From positions 67,243,501 through 67,307,500 of the forward strand of contig OY856411.1 of NCBI GenBank assembly GCA_963693085.1: DNA of 64,000 nucleotides, read 5' to 3'. Positions 47,318 through 57,295 of the stretch are shown here, piece by piece (the first letter of the stretch is position 1; every line of letters begins with the position of its first letter). Source of the DNA: Alisma plantago-aquatica (Eukaryota > Streptophyta > Magnoliopsida > Alismatales > Alismataceae). Below the pieces are notes generated by a model. That model saw nothing but the letters and a program-made list of their open reading frames with translations, was not told the origin of the DNA and did no database searches. Made by a program: the position numbers and the translations under genes.

Positions 47318-47463
47318 ATATAAGTACTGGGTATCCATGTAAGACTTAGGTCTTGTTAGTTTCATCTTTGTTACTACACGTATTGAGTGTAGTATGTAAT
47401 TTTGTCCCTCTTTGAGGGTCGGGAATATACTTACCAGGAATTTCCGATACAACATACATATAT
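47318..47463 (+). other. LINE A 3' UTR and tail
   Basis: A CCCTCTTTGAGGG stem-loop phrase near 47406-47419 precedes GGAATATACTTACC, GGAATTTCCG and the TACA-like tail. The AATATACTTACC...TTCCGATA phrase recurs at the end of LINE B (60661-60684), so it marks the family 3' end. Confidence 0.7.
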
Positions 47464-47607
47464 GACAGGGCCTCATCTCCTATGGTTCAACTCCGTGCGA
47501 CCCAGGCGATCGTGTCAGCCACGCCTCTGATCACCCTGATTGGAGGTGTCCACCCTTCCGCACACACCATCCCCACCTACGATCACTCCGTCCAACCCCT
47601 GTCGACT

Positions 47608-48051
47608 ATGACAGAGAAGCAGCAGGCACCGTCGGTGTGTGGTGTAGAGATTGGAGACCACGAAGGGAGCAATGATGCCGAGGGACGAAGGATGAAGTTA
47701 CCCTGGAACCGGATCCTAAAGCAGCCTGCGCCCGCGTCGGACGAATAGATGGAGCTCGCGTGGCCCAGAGTGGTTGAAGGATCTGTGCACATGGATATGG
47801 AGAGAGAGGAGTTTGATCGGATGCAAAACATTTGGGAACATACGATGCTCCTCTACTCGATTGGCAGACAACCATACTACCCCCACCTGATGGCCTGGAT
47901 CCACCGCACATCGTAGCCCAAGGGGGATTTTGAGGTGCTCTTAAAAGAGGATGGGATCTTCCTGGTCAGGCTGGCGATGACGGCTGATAAGAAGGTGATT
48001 CTGGACACAGGACCAAGATTCTTTGATGGTCAATTGATCATTGTCAAAGAC
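47608..48051 (+). pseudogene. LINE B ORF1, 5' half, interrupted
   Basis: The frame from MTEKQQAPSVCG runs through a stop near 47746 and another near 47915. It continues with DUF4283 phrases (IGRQPYYPHLMAWIHR, DTGPRFFDGQLIIVKD) collinear with LINE A ORF1. It ends at the copia insertion, whose target duplication AAGAC lies in the codons for the KD of IIVKD. Confidence 0.8.
48047..48051. repeat. Target-site duplication AAGAC, left copy
   Basis: AAGAC precedes the TGAAAACTAC start of the left LTR and recurs at 56512-56516 after the AGCCAACA end of the right LTR. Confidence 0.95.
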
Positions 48052-48289
48052 TGAAAACTACTAGAGGGGGGTGAATAGAGTTTTATAGTGATTTTAATAA
48101 TTATTTAACTCAAACAACTAAAATTGAGATTAGAAGAAGGAGACAGGCGTTTAGAGTGGTTCCAACTATAGCAAATACTATAGTTGTCAGTCCACTACCC
48201 GGTTGCTTACCCAATCGGGATTTGAAAGTATTTATTTTATTACCTCTCGAGGATTTATACAAAATACAATACTTTCAACCACACCCTTT

Positions 48290-48430
48290 GAACAGCCTTC
48301 ACTTGAAGTAGGTGCACCAACCCTGAGGTAGCCTTCTTGAAGTAACTCCAAGCTCCCCCTTGAAGTAGCCTTCCTCTCTAGAAGTAACCTCCCGTTGCAC
48401 CAGCCTTCTGAAGTAGCTCAAAGTCTCCTT
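48290..48430 (-). repeat. Degenerate CTTCTTGAAGTAG units in the copia LTR leader
   Basis: Phrases such as GCCTTCACTTGAAGTAGG, GCCTTCTTGAAGTAAC, CTTGAAGTAGCCTTCC and GCCTTCTGAAGTAGC follow one another. The block sits where the gag-only family has its own leader repeats (11336-11610). It is repeated in the right LTR at about 55331-55471. Confidence 0.65.
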
Positions 48431-48785
48431 CTTCGCCAAGAAGATCTTCACCCTCTCCAATCCGCAGCCTCCAACCTAGGAGTAGCAAGGAGAGTACAAA
48501 CAATAATAGGGAATAAGAAAGAAAAAGGAAATTACAACTTATCCTTTAAAGCCCAAGGCTTGATATGCCTAGATCAAGTGTATAAATCTCCTAACCAAAT
48601 GTGTGAACTTGTGATTGCTGTGGGTAGGAGATTCTAGCCTATAGGACACGAATTTGAGCTAAGGAGAAAGTAGGCCAATGATCACAGTGCTCAATTTGCT
48701 TGCAACAGATTGCTCAAGTATGCTCAAGTATTTCTCAAGTGTAGCAAGTGTAAAAACAAGTGAGTTTAGGTGTCCTATGGCTTGT

Positions 48786-48795
48786 CCTATTTATA
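48786..48795 (-). promoter_or_regulatory. TATA box, left LTR of the copia element
   Basis: The minus strand reads TATAAATAGG followed by ACAAG, about 140 bp downstream of the hairpin array on the element strand. Confidence 0.7.
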
Positions 48796-48931
48796 GGAAT
48801 GGCCTAAGGAAGCTTAAGGACATTCTAGACAACTTCTAGGGGTTTCTAAGTGCTTAACTAGCCGTTAGGTACAAAGTTGTTGCTTTAACAACGGCTAATT
48901 AATTAATTCTGCAGTTGCTGTCAGAGACCAT

Positions 48932-49132
48932 CTCGGTCGACAAATGGTTGACCGAGACACCTACTCGGTCGAACTTTTGTCGACCGACAGGCTCTCTGGA
49001 ACAAGTGATTTGCAACGTCTTTCTTCAACTGCCAACTAACTTGTTTGTTGTGTCTAACGGCTACTTAGGATCTTTCTCGGTCGAGAAGATTGTCGACCGA
49101 GAGTGTCTCGGTCGAGGAGTTTGTCGACCGAG
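48932..49132 (-). repeat. U3 array of four CTCGGTCGAC hairpins, left LTR
   Basis: Hairpins lie at 48932-48956, 48964-48988, 49076-49101 and 49107-49132, each a CTCGGTCGA arm and a TCGACCGAG arm around a 5-9 nt loop. The first has one mismatch here (GTTGACCGAG), a C-to-T change at a CpG. Confidence 0.92.
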
Positions 49133-49469
49133 ATTGATCCTGTTTCAAGGTTTCAATTTAGGCACTAATTATGTGTGTGAGTGTGCAAAAATAATCCTAT
49201 TTGAATGGGATGACTTGTCTAACTGTGGTGTTTAGCTAGGGAGAATCTAACGCTTGATTTAGATGCAATTCTAATTACTTGTACATTATATTTTTGTACA
49301 AGTTTTTACAACAGTGATTACATTGCATGAAAATATAAATATGTAAGCTTGTAGATTTTCCCTTGTTGCTTTGTCATCCTGCACACTCAAGTAGCTCGTT
49401 AGATTAATAAGAATGAAATGTTTGTCATAATCAAAACAAAGGGATTTATAGATGTCCATTTAGCCAACA

Positions 49470-49490
49470 ATCTCCCCCTTTTTGAAGATG
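49470..49490 (-). promoter_or_regulatory. Polypurine tract of the copia element
   Basis: The minus strand reads CTTCAAAAAGGGGGAGA and then T, directly next to the TG of the 3' LTR. Two further G5-type purine tracts lie at about 49736-49748 and 49780-49788. Confidence 0.88.
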
Positions 49491-49860
49491 ACAAACATTT
49501 CCAAAATATAAATAAAGGAAATATAAAACATATGAGTTTCATACCTTTAGATTACCTTTTGTAGCTTTTTCTCTTGTGTATAAAATGTGTGCTTATTATT
49601 CCCCATGAATTATGGAACATGAAATCCAGATCATTTGGGAATATAGCAACTTTCAATGTAAAGCCAAGAGTTTATTTATGAAACTCATTAATTGAGTTTT
49701 ACATAATTACTAAATTTTAGTTTTATATTTATCTCTCCCCCTTTGTCATTTCAAAAAGATAACCGTTAAGAATAAAAACTCCCCCTTAAGTATATATCCC
49801 ATCAAATCTAATGAAAAAGATGTCCATTTAAAAGCCAAAAATGTAAATAAGAGTTTTTAT
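49491..49860 (-). other. Non-coding stretch between pol and the polypurine tract
   Basis: There is no env-like or other ORF. The stretch holds the extra purine tracts (minus strand GGGGGAGA near 49740 and GGGGGAG near 49785), a multiple-PPT arrangement known from Sireviruses. Confidence 0.7.
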
Positions 49861-52800
49861 TTAAGTAGCACAAATATCAAAGAAAACATCCTCCAAAGGA
49901 GTGATAAGCAATTGCTTCCTAATGTTGTTAAATTGATCTAGTGGAAGCAGTTTTGTAAAAATATCAGCCAATTGATCTTTCGTATCAACATGATGAAGGG
50001 AAACATGATTTTTGGAGATGTGATCCCTTAAAAAATGATGACGGATTTCAATATGTTTAGCTCGGCTGTGTAAAATAGGATTGTGTGCTAAGTTTATGGC
50101 ACTTGTGTTGTCACAAAAAATAGGCGTAGATGAAAGATTAAAACCATAATCTCTTAACACTTGTTGCATATAAAGCACTTGAGCACAACAAGATCCAGCT
50201 GCCATATATTCAGCTTCAGTTGTAGATAGGGCAACCGTATTTTGATTCTTGCTAAACCAAGATACTAAAGCTCTCCCTAATAAGAAACAGCCACCACTAG
50301 TACTCTTGCGATCAAGTCGACAACCAGCATAATCCGCATCAGTATAAGCTTTGAAATCCAAAGATTGTCCTTTGGGATACCATAAACCAAAGCAAGTAGT
50401 ACCGGCTAGGTAACGAAGAATTCGTTTAACTGCTAGAAAATGAGAATGCATAGGTTGTGATTGAAATCGAGCACAAAGACCAACAGAAAACATAATGTCC
50501 GGTCTAGAAGCCGTTAAGTAAAGCAAACTACCAATCATGGCTCTATATAAGGAATCATCAATAGGTTCCCCATTTTCATCCTTATCAATTTTGACAGAAG
50601 TAGCCATAGGAGTAGTAGCATGTTTGCATTGATCCATCCCAAAACGTTTTAAGAGTTCTTTAGTATATTTTTCTTGGCTTATGAATATTCCGGCAGATGT
50701 TTGCTTAATTTGAAAACCAAGAAAGAAAGTTAGTTCACCCATGAGGCTCATTTCAAATTCTTTTTGCATAATATCACTAAATTGTGTGCACAATGAATTA
50801 TTGGAAGCTCCAAAAATAATGTCATCAACATATATTTGCACAACTAGGAAATCAGATGTATATGTTTTGAAAAATAAAGTAGAATCTGAATTTCCAATAG
50901 AAAAACCATTATCAAAAAGATATGTTTTGAGCCTTTCATACCAATTTCTAGGTGCTTGTTTTAAACCATAAAGTTCTTTCTTAAGTTTATAAACATAGTC
51001 ACCTTTTTCTGGAATTTCAAAACCAGGTGGTTGGGCAACATAAACTTCTTCTTGAATGATGCCATTTAGAAAAGCACTTTTGACATCCATTTGATAGAGT
51101 TTGATGTTTTTATGGGCAGCAATAGCTAGTAACATTCTAATGGCTTCAAGTCTAGCTACGGGTGCATATGTTTCATCAAAGTCTATTCCTTCTTGTTGAT
51201 TATATCCTTGTGCTACTAACCGAGCTTTATTCCTTATTACTTCTCCTGACTCATTTAGCTTGTTCCTAAAAACCCATTTAGTTCCTATTATGGTTTTGTC
51301 TTGTGGTTTAGGAACTAAATCCCATACATCATTTTTAGTGAATTGATTTAATTCTTCTTGCATGGCTATTATCCAATAGTCATCTTTAAGAGCTTCAGAT
51401 ATCTTTTTAGGTTCAATGATAGAAACAAAAGCCATGTTTGCAACATCTTTAAAGGAAGAACGAGTTTTGAATTTATCATTAGGATCTCCAATAATTAATT
51501 CTTGAGGATGATCTTTAATAAGTCTAGGTGTAGGTTGTGGTTCAGTTTGGTGATTATTTGTAGCACCTTTCTCACTATCGTTTGGTATGTTTAAATTTTC
51601 TAATTGATTAGTGAGATCTATGATTTCTAGATTTTCAGATGGGGATTCTTCATGAAAAGACACATGAATAGATTCCTCAACTTTTCTAGATATAGTGTTA
51701 TATACTCTAAAAGCTTTGCTAGAAGTGGAATATCCCAAAAAGAATGCTTTGTGTGATTTTGAGTCAAACTTATCTCTATCGTCTTTGGTATTTAAGATAT
51801 AACATGTGGAGCCAAAGGTATGAAAATAGTCAACTCTAGGTTTCCTAGAATGTATTAGTTCATATGGGGTTTTCTTTAAATGAGAGTGAACAGTTACTCT
51901 ATTTAGCACATAGCATGCAGTGTTTACAGCTTCAACCCAAAAGGTTTTGGGTGTGTTATGTTCAAGCATCATAGTTCTAGCCATTTCTTGTAGTGATCGA
52001 TTTTTCCTTTCAACTATACCATTTTGCTGTGGGGTGCATGGAGTAGAAAAATTATGAGTGTATCCTTGAGATGTACAAAACTCTTCAAATGTATGATTTT
52101 CAAATTCCCCACCATGATCACTTCTAATAGTACATATTTTATTTTGTAAGAGATTTTCAATCTTGGAACAAAATTGCATAAAAACATGAATAGTATCATC
52201 TTTAGTTGCAATAAAATGTACCCATGTATATCTACTATAATCATCAACAATAAAAAAACAGTATCTCTTACCACCGATTGATTGTGTCCTCATTGGTCCA
52301 AATAAATCCATATGAATTAATTCTAATGATCTACTGGTGCTAAGTACATGTTTTGATTTGAAAGATGTTTTAGTTTGCTTTCCCATTGTGCATGGTTCAC
52401 AGTTTTCCACTTGATCAAAAGACAAAGTAGGTAATCCACGAACAAGATCATATTTCACTAATTTTTTAATAACATGTGAACTAGCATGTCCCAGCTTTTT
52501 ATGCCATAGTTGTAAGGTATTTTCATTTGCAAGCAAGCATTTTCCTACTACTGATTTCATAGAGTTAGGTTTAAGAATATAAAGATTTCCAACTCTATTT
52601 CCTTCATAAACAACATTTGTGGTGTTTTCTATCAATAACTTGCAGCAGGTTTTGTTAAATAACACATCATAACCACTATCACATAATTGACTTACACTTA
52701 TCAAATTATGATGCAAACCATCAACAAGTAGAACATTCTTAATTTCGAGGTTTGTTCCAACATTACCTATTCCAACGATTTTTCCCTTACCATTATCTCC

Positions 52801-53007
52801 AAAGGTGACCGTTCCACTTTTCTTTTCTTCAAAAGTTTGAAATGCATCCTTGTTCCCGGTCATATGTTTGGAGCATCCACTGTCAACTACCCATTCCTGC
52901 ATTAAAATGTAGATTTTGGTACCCATGTGATGGTCCGATATGGTTAGAAACTTTTTAAGTACATACTTGTATAAAAGTTCTGATACAGAAAACCAGTTGG
53001 TCGACAA
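49861..53007 (-). CDS. pol: Pol polyprotein: protease, integrase, reverse transcriptase, RNase H
   Basis: A 1048-codon open frame in copia order. Protease: [12 protein letters not shown] (about residues 40-51). GAG-pre-integrase: [17 protein letters not shown]. Integrase: [28 protein letters not shown] and [11 protein letters not shown], with the DDE acidic residues visible. Reverse transcriptase: [30 protein letters not shown] and catalytic YVDDIIFG (near residue 723). RNase [20 protein letters not shown] and [15 protein letters not shown]. All catalytic motifs are present and the frame is uninterrupted, so the enzyme may be active. The true start is unclear: the upstream limit given lies in a hairpin and opens with TTG, and the frame differs from gag. 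Confidence 0.95.
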   Translation of the reverse strand: MSTNWFSVSELLYKYVLKKFLTISDHHMGTKIYILMQEWVVDSGCSKHMTGNKDAFQTFEEKKSGTVTFGDNGKGKIVGIGNVGTNLEIKNVLLVDGLHHNLISVSQLCDSGYDVLFNKTCCKLLIENTTNVVYEGNRVGNLYILKPNSMKSVVGKCLLANENTLQLWHKKLGHASSHVIKKLVKYDLVRGLPTLSFDQVENCEPCTMGKQTKTSFKSKHVLSTSRSLELIHMDLFGPMRTQSIGGKRYCFFIVDDYSRYTWVHFIATKDDTIHVFMQFCSKIENLLQNKICTIRSDHGGEFENHTFEEFCTSQGYTHNFSTPCTPQQNGIVERKNRSLQEMARTMMLEHNTPKTFWVEAVNTACYVLNRVTVHSHLKKTPYELIHSRKPRVDYFHTFGSTCYILNTKDDRDKFDSKSHKAFFLGYSTSSKAFRVYNTISRKVEESIHVSFHEESPSENLEIIDLTNQLENLNIPNDSEKGATNNHQTEPQPTPRLIKDHPQELIIGDPNDKFKTRSSFKDVANMAFVSIIEPKKISEALKDDYWIIAMQEELNQFTKNDVWDLVPKPQDKTIIGTKWVFRNKLNESGEVIRNKARLVAQGYNQQEGIDFDETYAPVARLEAIRMLLAIAAHKNIKLYQMDVKSAFLNGIIQEEVYVAQPPGFEIPEKGDYVYKLKKELYGLKQAPRNWYERLKTYLFDNGFSIGNSDSTLFFKTYTSDFLVVQIYVDDIIFGASNNSLCTQFSDIMQKEFEMSLMGELTFFLGFQIKQTSAGIFISQEKYTKELLKRFGMDQCKHATTPMATSVKIDKDENGEPIDDSLYRAMIGSLLYLTASRPDIMFSVGLCARFQSQPMHSHFLAVKRILRYLAGTTCFGLWYPKGQSLDFKAYTDADYAGCRLDRKSTSGGCFLLGRALVSWFSKNQNTVALSTTEAEYMAAGSCCAQVLYMQQVLRDYGFNLSSTPIFCDNTSAINLAHNPILHSRAKHIEIRHHFLRDHISKNHVSLHHVDTKDQLADIFTKLLPLDQFNNIRKQLLITPLEDVFFDICAT

Positions 53008-53207
53008 TTGTTCGACCGATATTTGTCTCGGTCGACAATTTGTCGATCGAGAAGGTTACTGTATTACAAGCAAAGAAACGCAGAAATTTGCTCGGTTGAC
53101 CAATTTTCGACCGAAATAGGTGCTGTAAATTTTGATTTGTTAAAGACATCCAGTCGGTCGACAATACTTCGACCGATCCAAAGCTCGGTCGACAATACTT
53201 CGACCGA
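52996..53207 (-). repeat. Gag-pol spacer array of five TCGGTCGAC hairpins
   Basis: Modules lie at about 52996-53019, 53027-53051, 53091-53114, 53154-53176 and 53184-53207, each a TCGGTCGAC arm and a TCGACCGA-type arm around a 4-7 nt loop. The last two are near-identical (ACAATACTT centre). They lie between gag and pol and use the same core as the LTR hairpins. Confidence 0.92.
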
Positions 53208-53336
53208 CAAGGTTTCTGTTTCAGAACAACAATGCAGAAAAATAATAACAATATGCATGACACCTTTTAGTTGAGATAAGACAATATAAATAGCAAAATA
53301 AAGCATTTGGTCATATCTCAACTACATTCCACTCTA
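53008..53336 (-). other. Gag-pol spacer with stops in all useful frames
   Basis: About 330 nt separate the gag stop (53337) from the open pol frame. Gag and pol are in different frames. The hairpin array fills most of the spacer. The minus strand just before the protease reads TAATGCAGGAATGGGTAGTTG, which contains an acceptor-like TGCAG; no strong donor is evident near the end of gag. Confidence 0.7.
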
Positions 53337-55043
53337 CTAAGTTTGGGGTTTTGGGATCCAAACTAAGTCGGACTCCTTAGTCTTGTAGGGGCATGAAAAG
53401 GAATTGTGTCCAAGACGTAAGCAGAAATGGCAAGTAATAGAATCAACTTCATTTCTCTTTCTAGCCATTGTGTTCTTAGGTACAAACCTAGTTTGAGTTC
53501 TTTTGGGTTGATTTTTCTTTGGAGCATATCCCAAACCTTTTCTTCCATTGAAAACAGTGCCAACTCTTAGTATGTTATCAAGTATATCTTTTCTTCTTAA
53601 CTCATAAAGTTCTCTTTGCAACATAGCAATGTCATTCATTTTCTTGTGTAGATCTTTTCTTGCTTGATCTAAATCAGAAGACAATGAGTCCTTTTCCTTT
53701 ACAAGATTATCATAGTCCGAATGGTTACACAAAATAGGCTGAGTTTGAAAATCTTGTAGTTTAGCTAATAATTCAGTCTTTTCTTTAGAAAGAAGATCAA
53801 CATTTGTTTCTAAAGTGAGTAGCTTTCTAGTACAATCATCTAAAGATGTTTTTAAAGATAAATTCTCAAGATCAGTGTTGTTCTTTTCAGAAGAAAGTTT
53901 ATCTAATTTGGCAATGAGCTCATCATTCGATTTTATAGCCTTCTTTAGTTTCTTCTTGGCATTAATATATTTATCATGAGTTTCTTGTAAATTAGTAACT
54001 AACTCTTCTTTAGGAAGATCAATTAGGCTTACCTCTTGAGAGTCTTCATTTTCTTCTCTTGCCATTAGACATTCCACCTCTTCTCCGCTTTCACTCTCAC
54101 TTGACTCATCCCATGCAGCTTTATAGGCTTTTTCTCCTTTCTTCTTGTGTGAGCTTTTCTTTCCCTTCTTTGCTTTGGGACATTCATTTTTGAAATGCCC
54201 TTTCTTCCCACATTCAAAGCATCTGGGAGGGGTAGAAGAACTAGAAATTTTGTTAGATTTAAACCTTTTGTATTTCTTACCGTTGACGATCAAGGCTTCT
54301 TCTCCTTCTTCTTCGCTTGACTCCTCACTTTCTTGTGTGATGACTTTTGAAGCTTTGAGAGCCACATCCTTCTTCTTCCCACTTTGACGTTCACGTTCTC
54401 TTCTTTCTTCCTCTTCTAGATCTGCCTCATGAGCTTCTAAATTGCCGATGAGTTGCTCCATTTTGAGTCGAGTGAGGTCGTTTGCTTCTTCAATGGCTGT
54501 CACCTTTGGCTTGTATTTTGGAGGAAGTGATCGAAGGATTTTTGATACCTGATCTTCCTCAAGGACAGGTTTTCCTAGGGCACTTAAACCATTAACAATG
54601 GTAGAGAATTTTGAAAACATTTCACTAATAGATTCATTAGGATCCATACGAAAATGTTCAAGCTTCGTTTTAAGCAAGCTAATTTTGGAATTTTTGACTT
54701 GGACTGTACCCTCATAGGTTATGGACAGTCTATGCCAAATATCATAAGCTGTATCACAATTTGATATTCTATTAAATTCTCCTACCGAAATAGAACAATA
54801 TAAGATACTTACAGCTTTTGCATTCATTTGGGCCAGCTTTACCGTGTTTGCATCCCATTCCGCAAATTCATTTTGAGGAAGCATATATGGAGTAGACACC
54901 ATTCTCCATAGATCCCAGTTGATTCCTTGGAAGTAGAATTGCATCCTTCTCTTCCAATATTGGTAGTTTGTTCCATCGAACGCTGGAGGCCTAGCAACAA
55001 GTGTCCCTTCAATGTTGAGGTTGTTGAGCACTCCATCACCCAT
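53337..55043 (-). CDS. gag: Gag polyprotein of the full-length copia element
   Basis: A 568-residue frame starting MGDGVLNNLNIEG, 35 bp past the PBS. The N-terminal gag domain shows FDGTNYQYWKRRMQFYFQG, AYDIWHRLSITYEGT and ILRSLPPKYKPKVTAIEEA. A first CCHC knuckle CFECGKKGHFKNEC is at about residues 272-286, followed by an acidic Ser/Glu-rich segment, a long coiled coil (about 340-490) and a second knuckle CHFCLRLGHNSFSC at about 536-549. It is clearly homologous to the 622-residue gag-only proteins at 14571-16439 and 20026-21893. It ends VWIPKPQT, close to the point where Sirevirus gag normally runs into protease, but a stop follows. Confidence 0.94.
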   Translation of the reverse strand: MGDGVLNNLNIEGTLVARPPAFDGTNYQYWKRRMQFYFQGINWDLWRMVSTPYMLPQNEFAEWDANTVKLAQMNAKAVSILYCSISVGEFNRISNCDTAYDIWHRLSITYEGTVQVKNSKISLLKTKLEHFRMDPNESISEMFSKFSTIVNGLSALGKPVLEEDQVSKILRSLPPKYKPKVTAIEEANDLTRLKMEQLIGNLEAHEADLEEEERRERERQSGKKKDVALKASKVITQESEESSEEEGEEALIVNGKKYKRFKSNKISSSSTPPRCFECGKKGHFKNECPKAKKGKKSSHKKKGEKAYKAAWDESSESESGEEVECLMAREENEDSQEVSLIDLPKEELVTNLQETHDKYINAKKKLKKAIKSNDELIAKLDKLSSEKNNTDLENLSLKTSLDDCTRKLLTLETNVDLLSKEKTELLAKLQDFQTQPILCNHSDYDNLVKEKDSLSSDLDQARKDLHKKMNDIAMLQRELYELRRKDILDNILRVGTVFNGRKGLGYAPKKNQPKRTQTRFVPKNTMARKRNEVDSITCHFCLRLGHNSFSCPYKTKESDLVWIPKPQT

Positions 55044-55078
55044 TTCTTCAAGACCTTGTTAGGGTTCCTTGAAGCCTC

Positions 55079-55090
55079 GCTCTGATACCA
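55079..55090 (-). promoter_or_regulatory. Primer binding site (initiator Met tRNA) of the copia element
   Basis: The minus strand reads TGGTATCAGAGC, 2 nt inside the LTR boundary at 55093, the same spacing as in the gag-only element. Confidence 0.95.
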
Positions 55091-55827
55091 ACTGAAAACT
55101 ACTAGAGGGGGGGTGAACAGAGTTTTATAGTGATTTTAATAATTATTTAACTCAAACAACCAAAATTGAGATTAGAAGAAGGAGACAGGCGTTTAGAGTG
55201 GTTCCAACTATAGCAAATACTATAGTTGTCAGTCCACTACCCGGTTGCTTACCCAACCGGGATTTGAAAGTATTTATTTTATTACCTCTCGAGGATTTAT
55301 AAAAAATACAATACTTTCAACCACACCCTTTGAACAGCCTTCACTTGAAGTAGGTGCACCAACCCTGAGGTAGCCTTCTTGAAGTAACTCCAAGCTCCCC
55401 CTTGAAGTAGCCTTCCTCTCTAGAAGTAACCATCCGTTGCACCAGCCTTCTGAAGTAGCTCAAAGTCTCCTTCTTCGCCAAGAAGATCTTCACCCTCTCC
55501 AATCCGCAGCCTCCAACCTAGGAGTAGCAAGGAGAGTATAAACAATAATAGGGAATAAGAAAGAAAAAGGAAATTACAACTTATCCTTTAAAGCCCAAGG
55601 CTTGATATGCCTAGATCAAGCGTATAAATCTCCTAACCAAATGTGTGAACTTGTGATTGCTGTGGGTAGGAGATTCTAGCCTATAGGACACGAATTTGAG
55701 CTAAGGAGAAAGTAGGCCAATGATCACAGTGCTCAATTTGCTTGCAACAGATTGCTCAAGTATGCTCAAGTATTTCTCAAGTGTAGCAAGTGTAAAAACA
55801 AGTGAGTTTAGGTGTCCTATGGCTTGT

Positions 55828-55837
55828 CCTATTTATA
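55828..55837 (-). promoter_or_regulatory. TATA box, right LTR of the copia element
   Basis: The minus strand reads TATAAATAGG, upstream of gag and pol on the element strand. Confidence 0.72.
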
Positions 55838-55973
55838 GGAATGGCCTAAGGAAGCTTAAGGACATTCTAGACAACTTCTAGGGGTTTCTAAGTGCTTAAC
55901 TAGCCGTTAGGTACAAAGTTGTTGCTTTAACAACGGCTAATTAATTAATTCTGCAGTTGCTGTCAGAGACCAT

Positions 55974-56174
55974 CTCGGTCGACAAATGGTCGACCGAGAC
56001 ACCTACTCGGTCGAACTTTTGTCGACCGACAGGCTCTCTGGAACAAGTGATTTGCAACGTCTTTCTTCAACTGCCAACTAACTTGTCTGTTGTGTCTAAC
56101 GGCTACTTAGGATCTTTCTCGGTCGAGAAGATTGTCGACCGAGAGTGTGTCGGTCGAGGAGTTTGTCGACCGAG
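55974..56174 (-). repeat. U3 array of four CTCGGTCGAC hairpins, right LTR
   Basis: Same four hairpins as in the left LTR. The first is a perfect 10-bp stem here. The fourth has one change on its upstream arm (GTCGGTCGAG for CTCGGTCGAG). Confidence 0.92.
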
Positions 56175-56511
56175 ATTGATCCTGTTTCAAGGTTTCAATT
56201 TAGGCACTAATTATGTGTGTGAGTGTGCAAAAATAATCCTATTTGAATGGGATGACTTGTCTAACTGTGGTGTTTAGCTAGGGAGAATCTAACGCTTGAT
56301 TTACATGCAATTCTAATTACTTGTACATTATATTTTTGTACAAGTTTTTACAACAGTGATTACATTACATGAAAATATAAATATGTAAGCTTGTAGATTT
56401 TCCCTTGTTGCTTTGTCATCCTGCACACTCAAGTAGCTCGTTAGATTAATAAGAATGAAATGTTTGTCATAATCAAAACAAAGGGATTTATAGATGTCCA
56501 TTTAGCCAACA

Positions 56512-56516
56512 AAGAC
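56512..56516. repeat. Target-site duplication AAGAC, right copy
   Basis: Matches 48047-48051 and is followed by TACACATACGGAG, where LINE B ORF1 resumes. Confidence 0.95.
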
Positions 56517-57294
56517 TACACATACGGAGTCATCATTGAGCTTCAGGCGGACAGCAAGGAACATGACCAGGTCTGGCTACACATTGGTGGGAAGGAGCCG
56601 ATACCCGTTCGAGTTTCATACGATTTTGTCCCTCCGAGATGTGCTAGCTGCTACACCTTTTGCCATGGAGATGGCCACTGCAGGCAAGGGGTGACGTCGG
56701 AGAGTAAGAAAGTCTGGAAACCTAAGCAATAGTAGGATGTCGGTGCAATGGCTACAGCTATGCACATGGCTACCCAAGGGTCGAAGGAGGCTTCCACTAG
56801 AAGAAAAAATGGTTGGTTCAACCACGGCCAACCAGAAGGAGTGCAGACAGAACATCCCATCTACAAAGTCAACTGAGAAGGGAAAGACGAGCACTACATA
56901 GGAGATGGAAAGAGAGAAGACTACCCCTTCGGTGGGTGAAGCTGTTGCTGCTGAAGAAGAAACGAGCAATTTGCAGGCTGATGTTTTGGCAGTGGTGGAT
57001 AAGAGAGGATTGGCTTATCATGGCAAGCCAGATGTTGAGGCACCTGATGTAGCAGGAGGGCATGCTGATGGTGGCTTCACACCTACATCTAACACATCTA
57101 ACAGATCCAGGTCTCGACTATCACGCATCCCAAAGTCCCAAGGAGTGGGGTCAATCCTTGACACCATGAAAAATTTTGGTGCGCTCTCTGATTCAGACAA
57201 AGAAGAGGGGGAAATCATGAAGGAGAAAGGAGCAAAGAAGAAGGATAATAAGAAGGAGCCTAGCAGGCATACAAGATCCACCCAAAACCCTTAA
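56517..57294 (+). pseudogene. LINE B ORF1, 3' half
   Basis: Reading resumes with VIIELQADSKEHDQVWLHIG, then the CCHC knuckle CASCYTFCHGDGHC. Compared with LINE A and LINE C ORF1, about 55-60 residues of DUF4283 are missing between the KDYTY phrase at the insertion point and VIIELQ. A stop at about 56730 breaks the frame. The C-terminal tail (56905-57294) is open and ends SRHTRSTQNP. ORF1 stops at TAA (57292-57294), one base before the ORF2 ATG. Confidence 0.8.
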
Positions 57295-57295
57295 T

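Larger units (their letters stand above)
42778..47463 (+). mobile_element. LINE A, L1-type non-LTR retrotransposon, nearly intact
   Basis: A G+C-rich 5' leader precedes ORF1 (42912-44033, one stop) and ORF2 (44033-47317, intact), followed by a 3' UTR ending GAATATACTTACC...TTCCG and a TACA-type tail rather than poly(A). A 17-bp direct repeat brackets the element. This is the best-preserved of three same-strand LINEs that follow one another, and the only one with an intact ORF2. Confidence 0.85.
48052..49469 (-). repeat. Left (3') LTR of the copia element
   Basis: This 1418-bp repeat runs TGAAAACTAC...AGCCAACA in plus orientation. It holds, on the element strand, hairpins at 49132-48932, a TATA box at 48795-48786, and a leader with GAAGTAG-type degenerate repeats at about 48430-48290. 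Confidence 0.95.
48052..56511 (-). mobile_element. Full-length Sirevirus-like Ty1-copia retrotransposon
   Basis: An 8460-bp element with LTRs at 48052-49469 and 55093-56511, PBS, gag, pol and polypurine tract in minus orientation, bounded by TSD AAGAC. Long gag with two knuckles, several G5 purine tracts and U3 palindromes fit the Sirevirus (SIRE/Maximus) group; no env-like ORF is seen. By eye the LTRs differ at about a dozen sites over 1.4 kb, so insertion is fairly recent. It interrupts ORF1 of LINE B. Confidence 0.95.
55093..56511 (-). repeat. Right (5') LTR of the copia element
   Basis: This 1419-bp repeat is collinear with 48052-49469. It would be the active promoter LTR. Its first hairpin is perfect (CTCGGTCGAC/GTCGACCGAG around AAATG). 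Confidence 0.95.

Noticed and set aside
48290..48430. Heat-shock-element-like TTCTTGAA in the copia LTR
   Set aside because: Only one TTCnnGAA with correct spacing is present, and the block lies downstream of the TATA box in the transcribed leader, not in U3.
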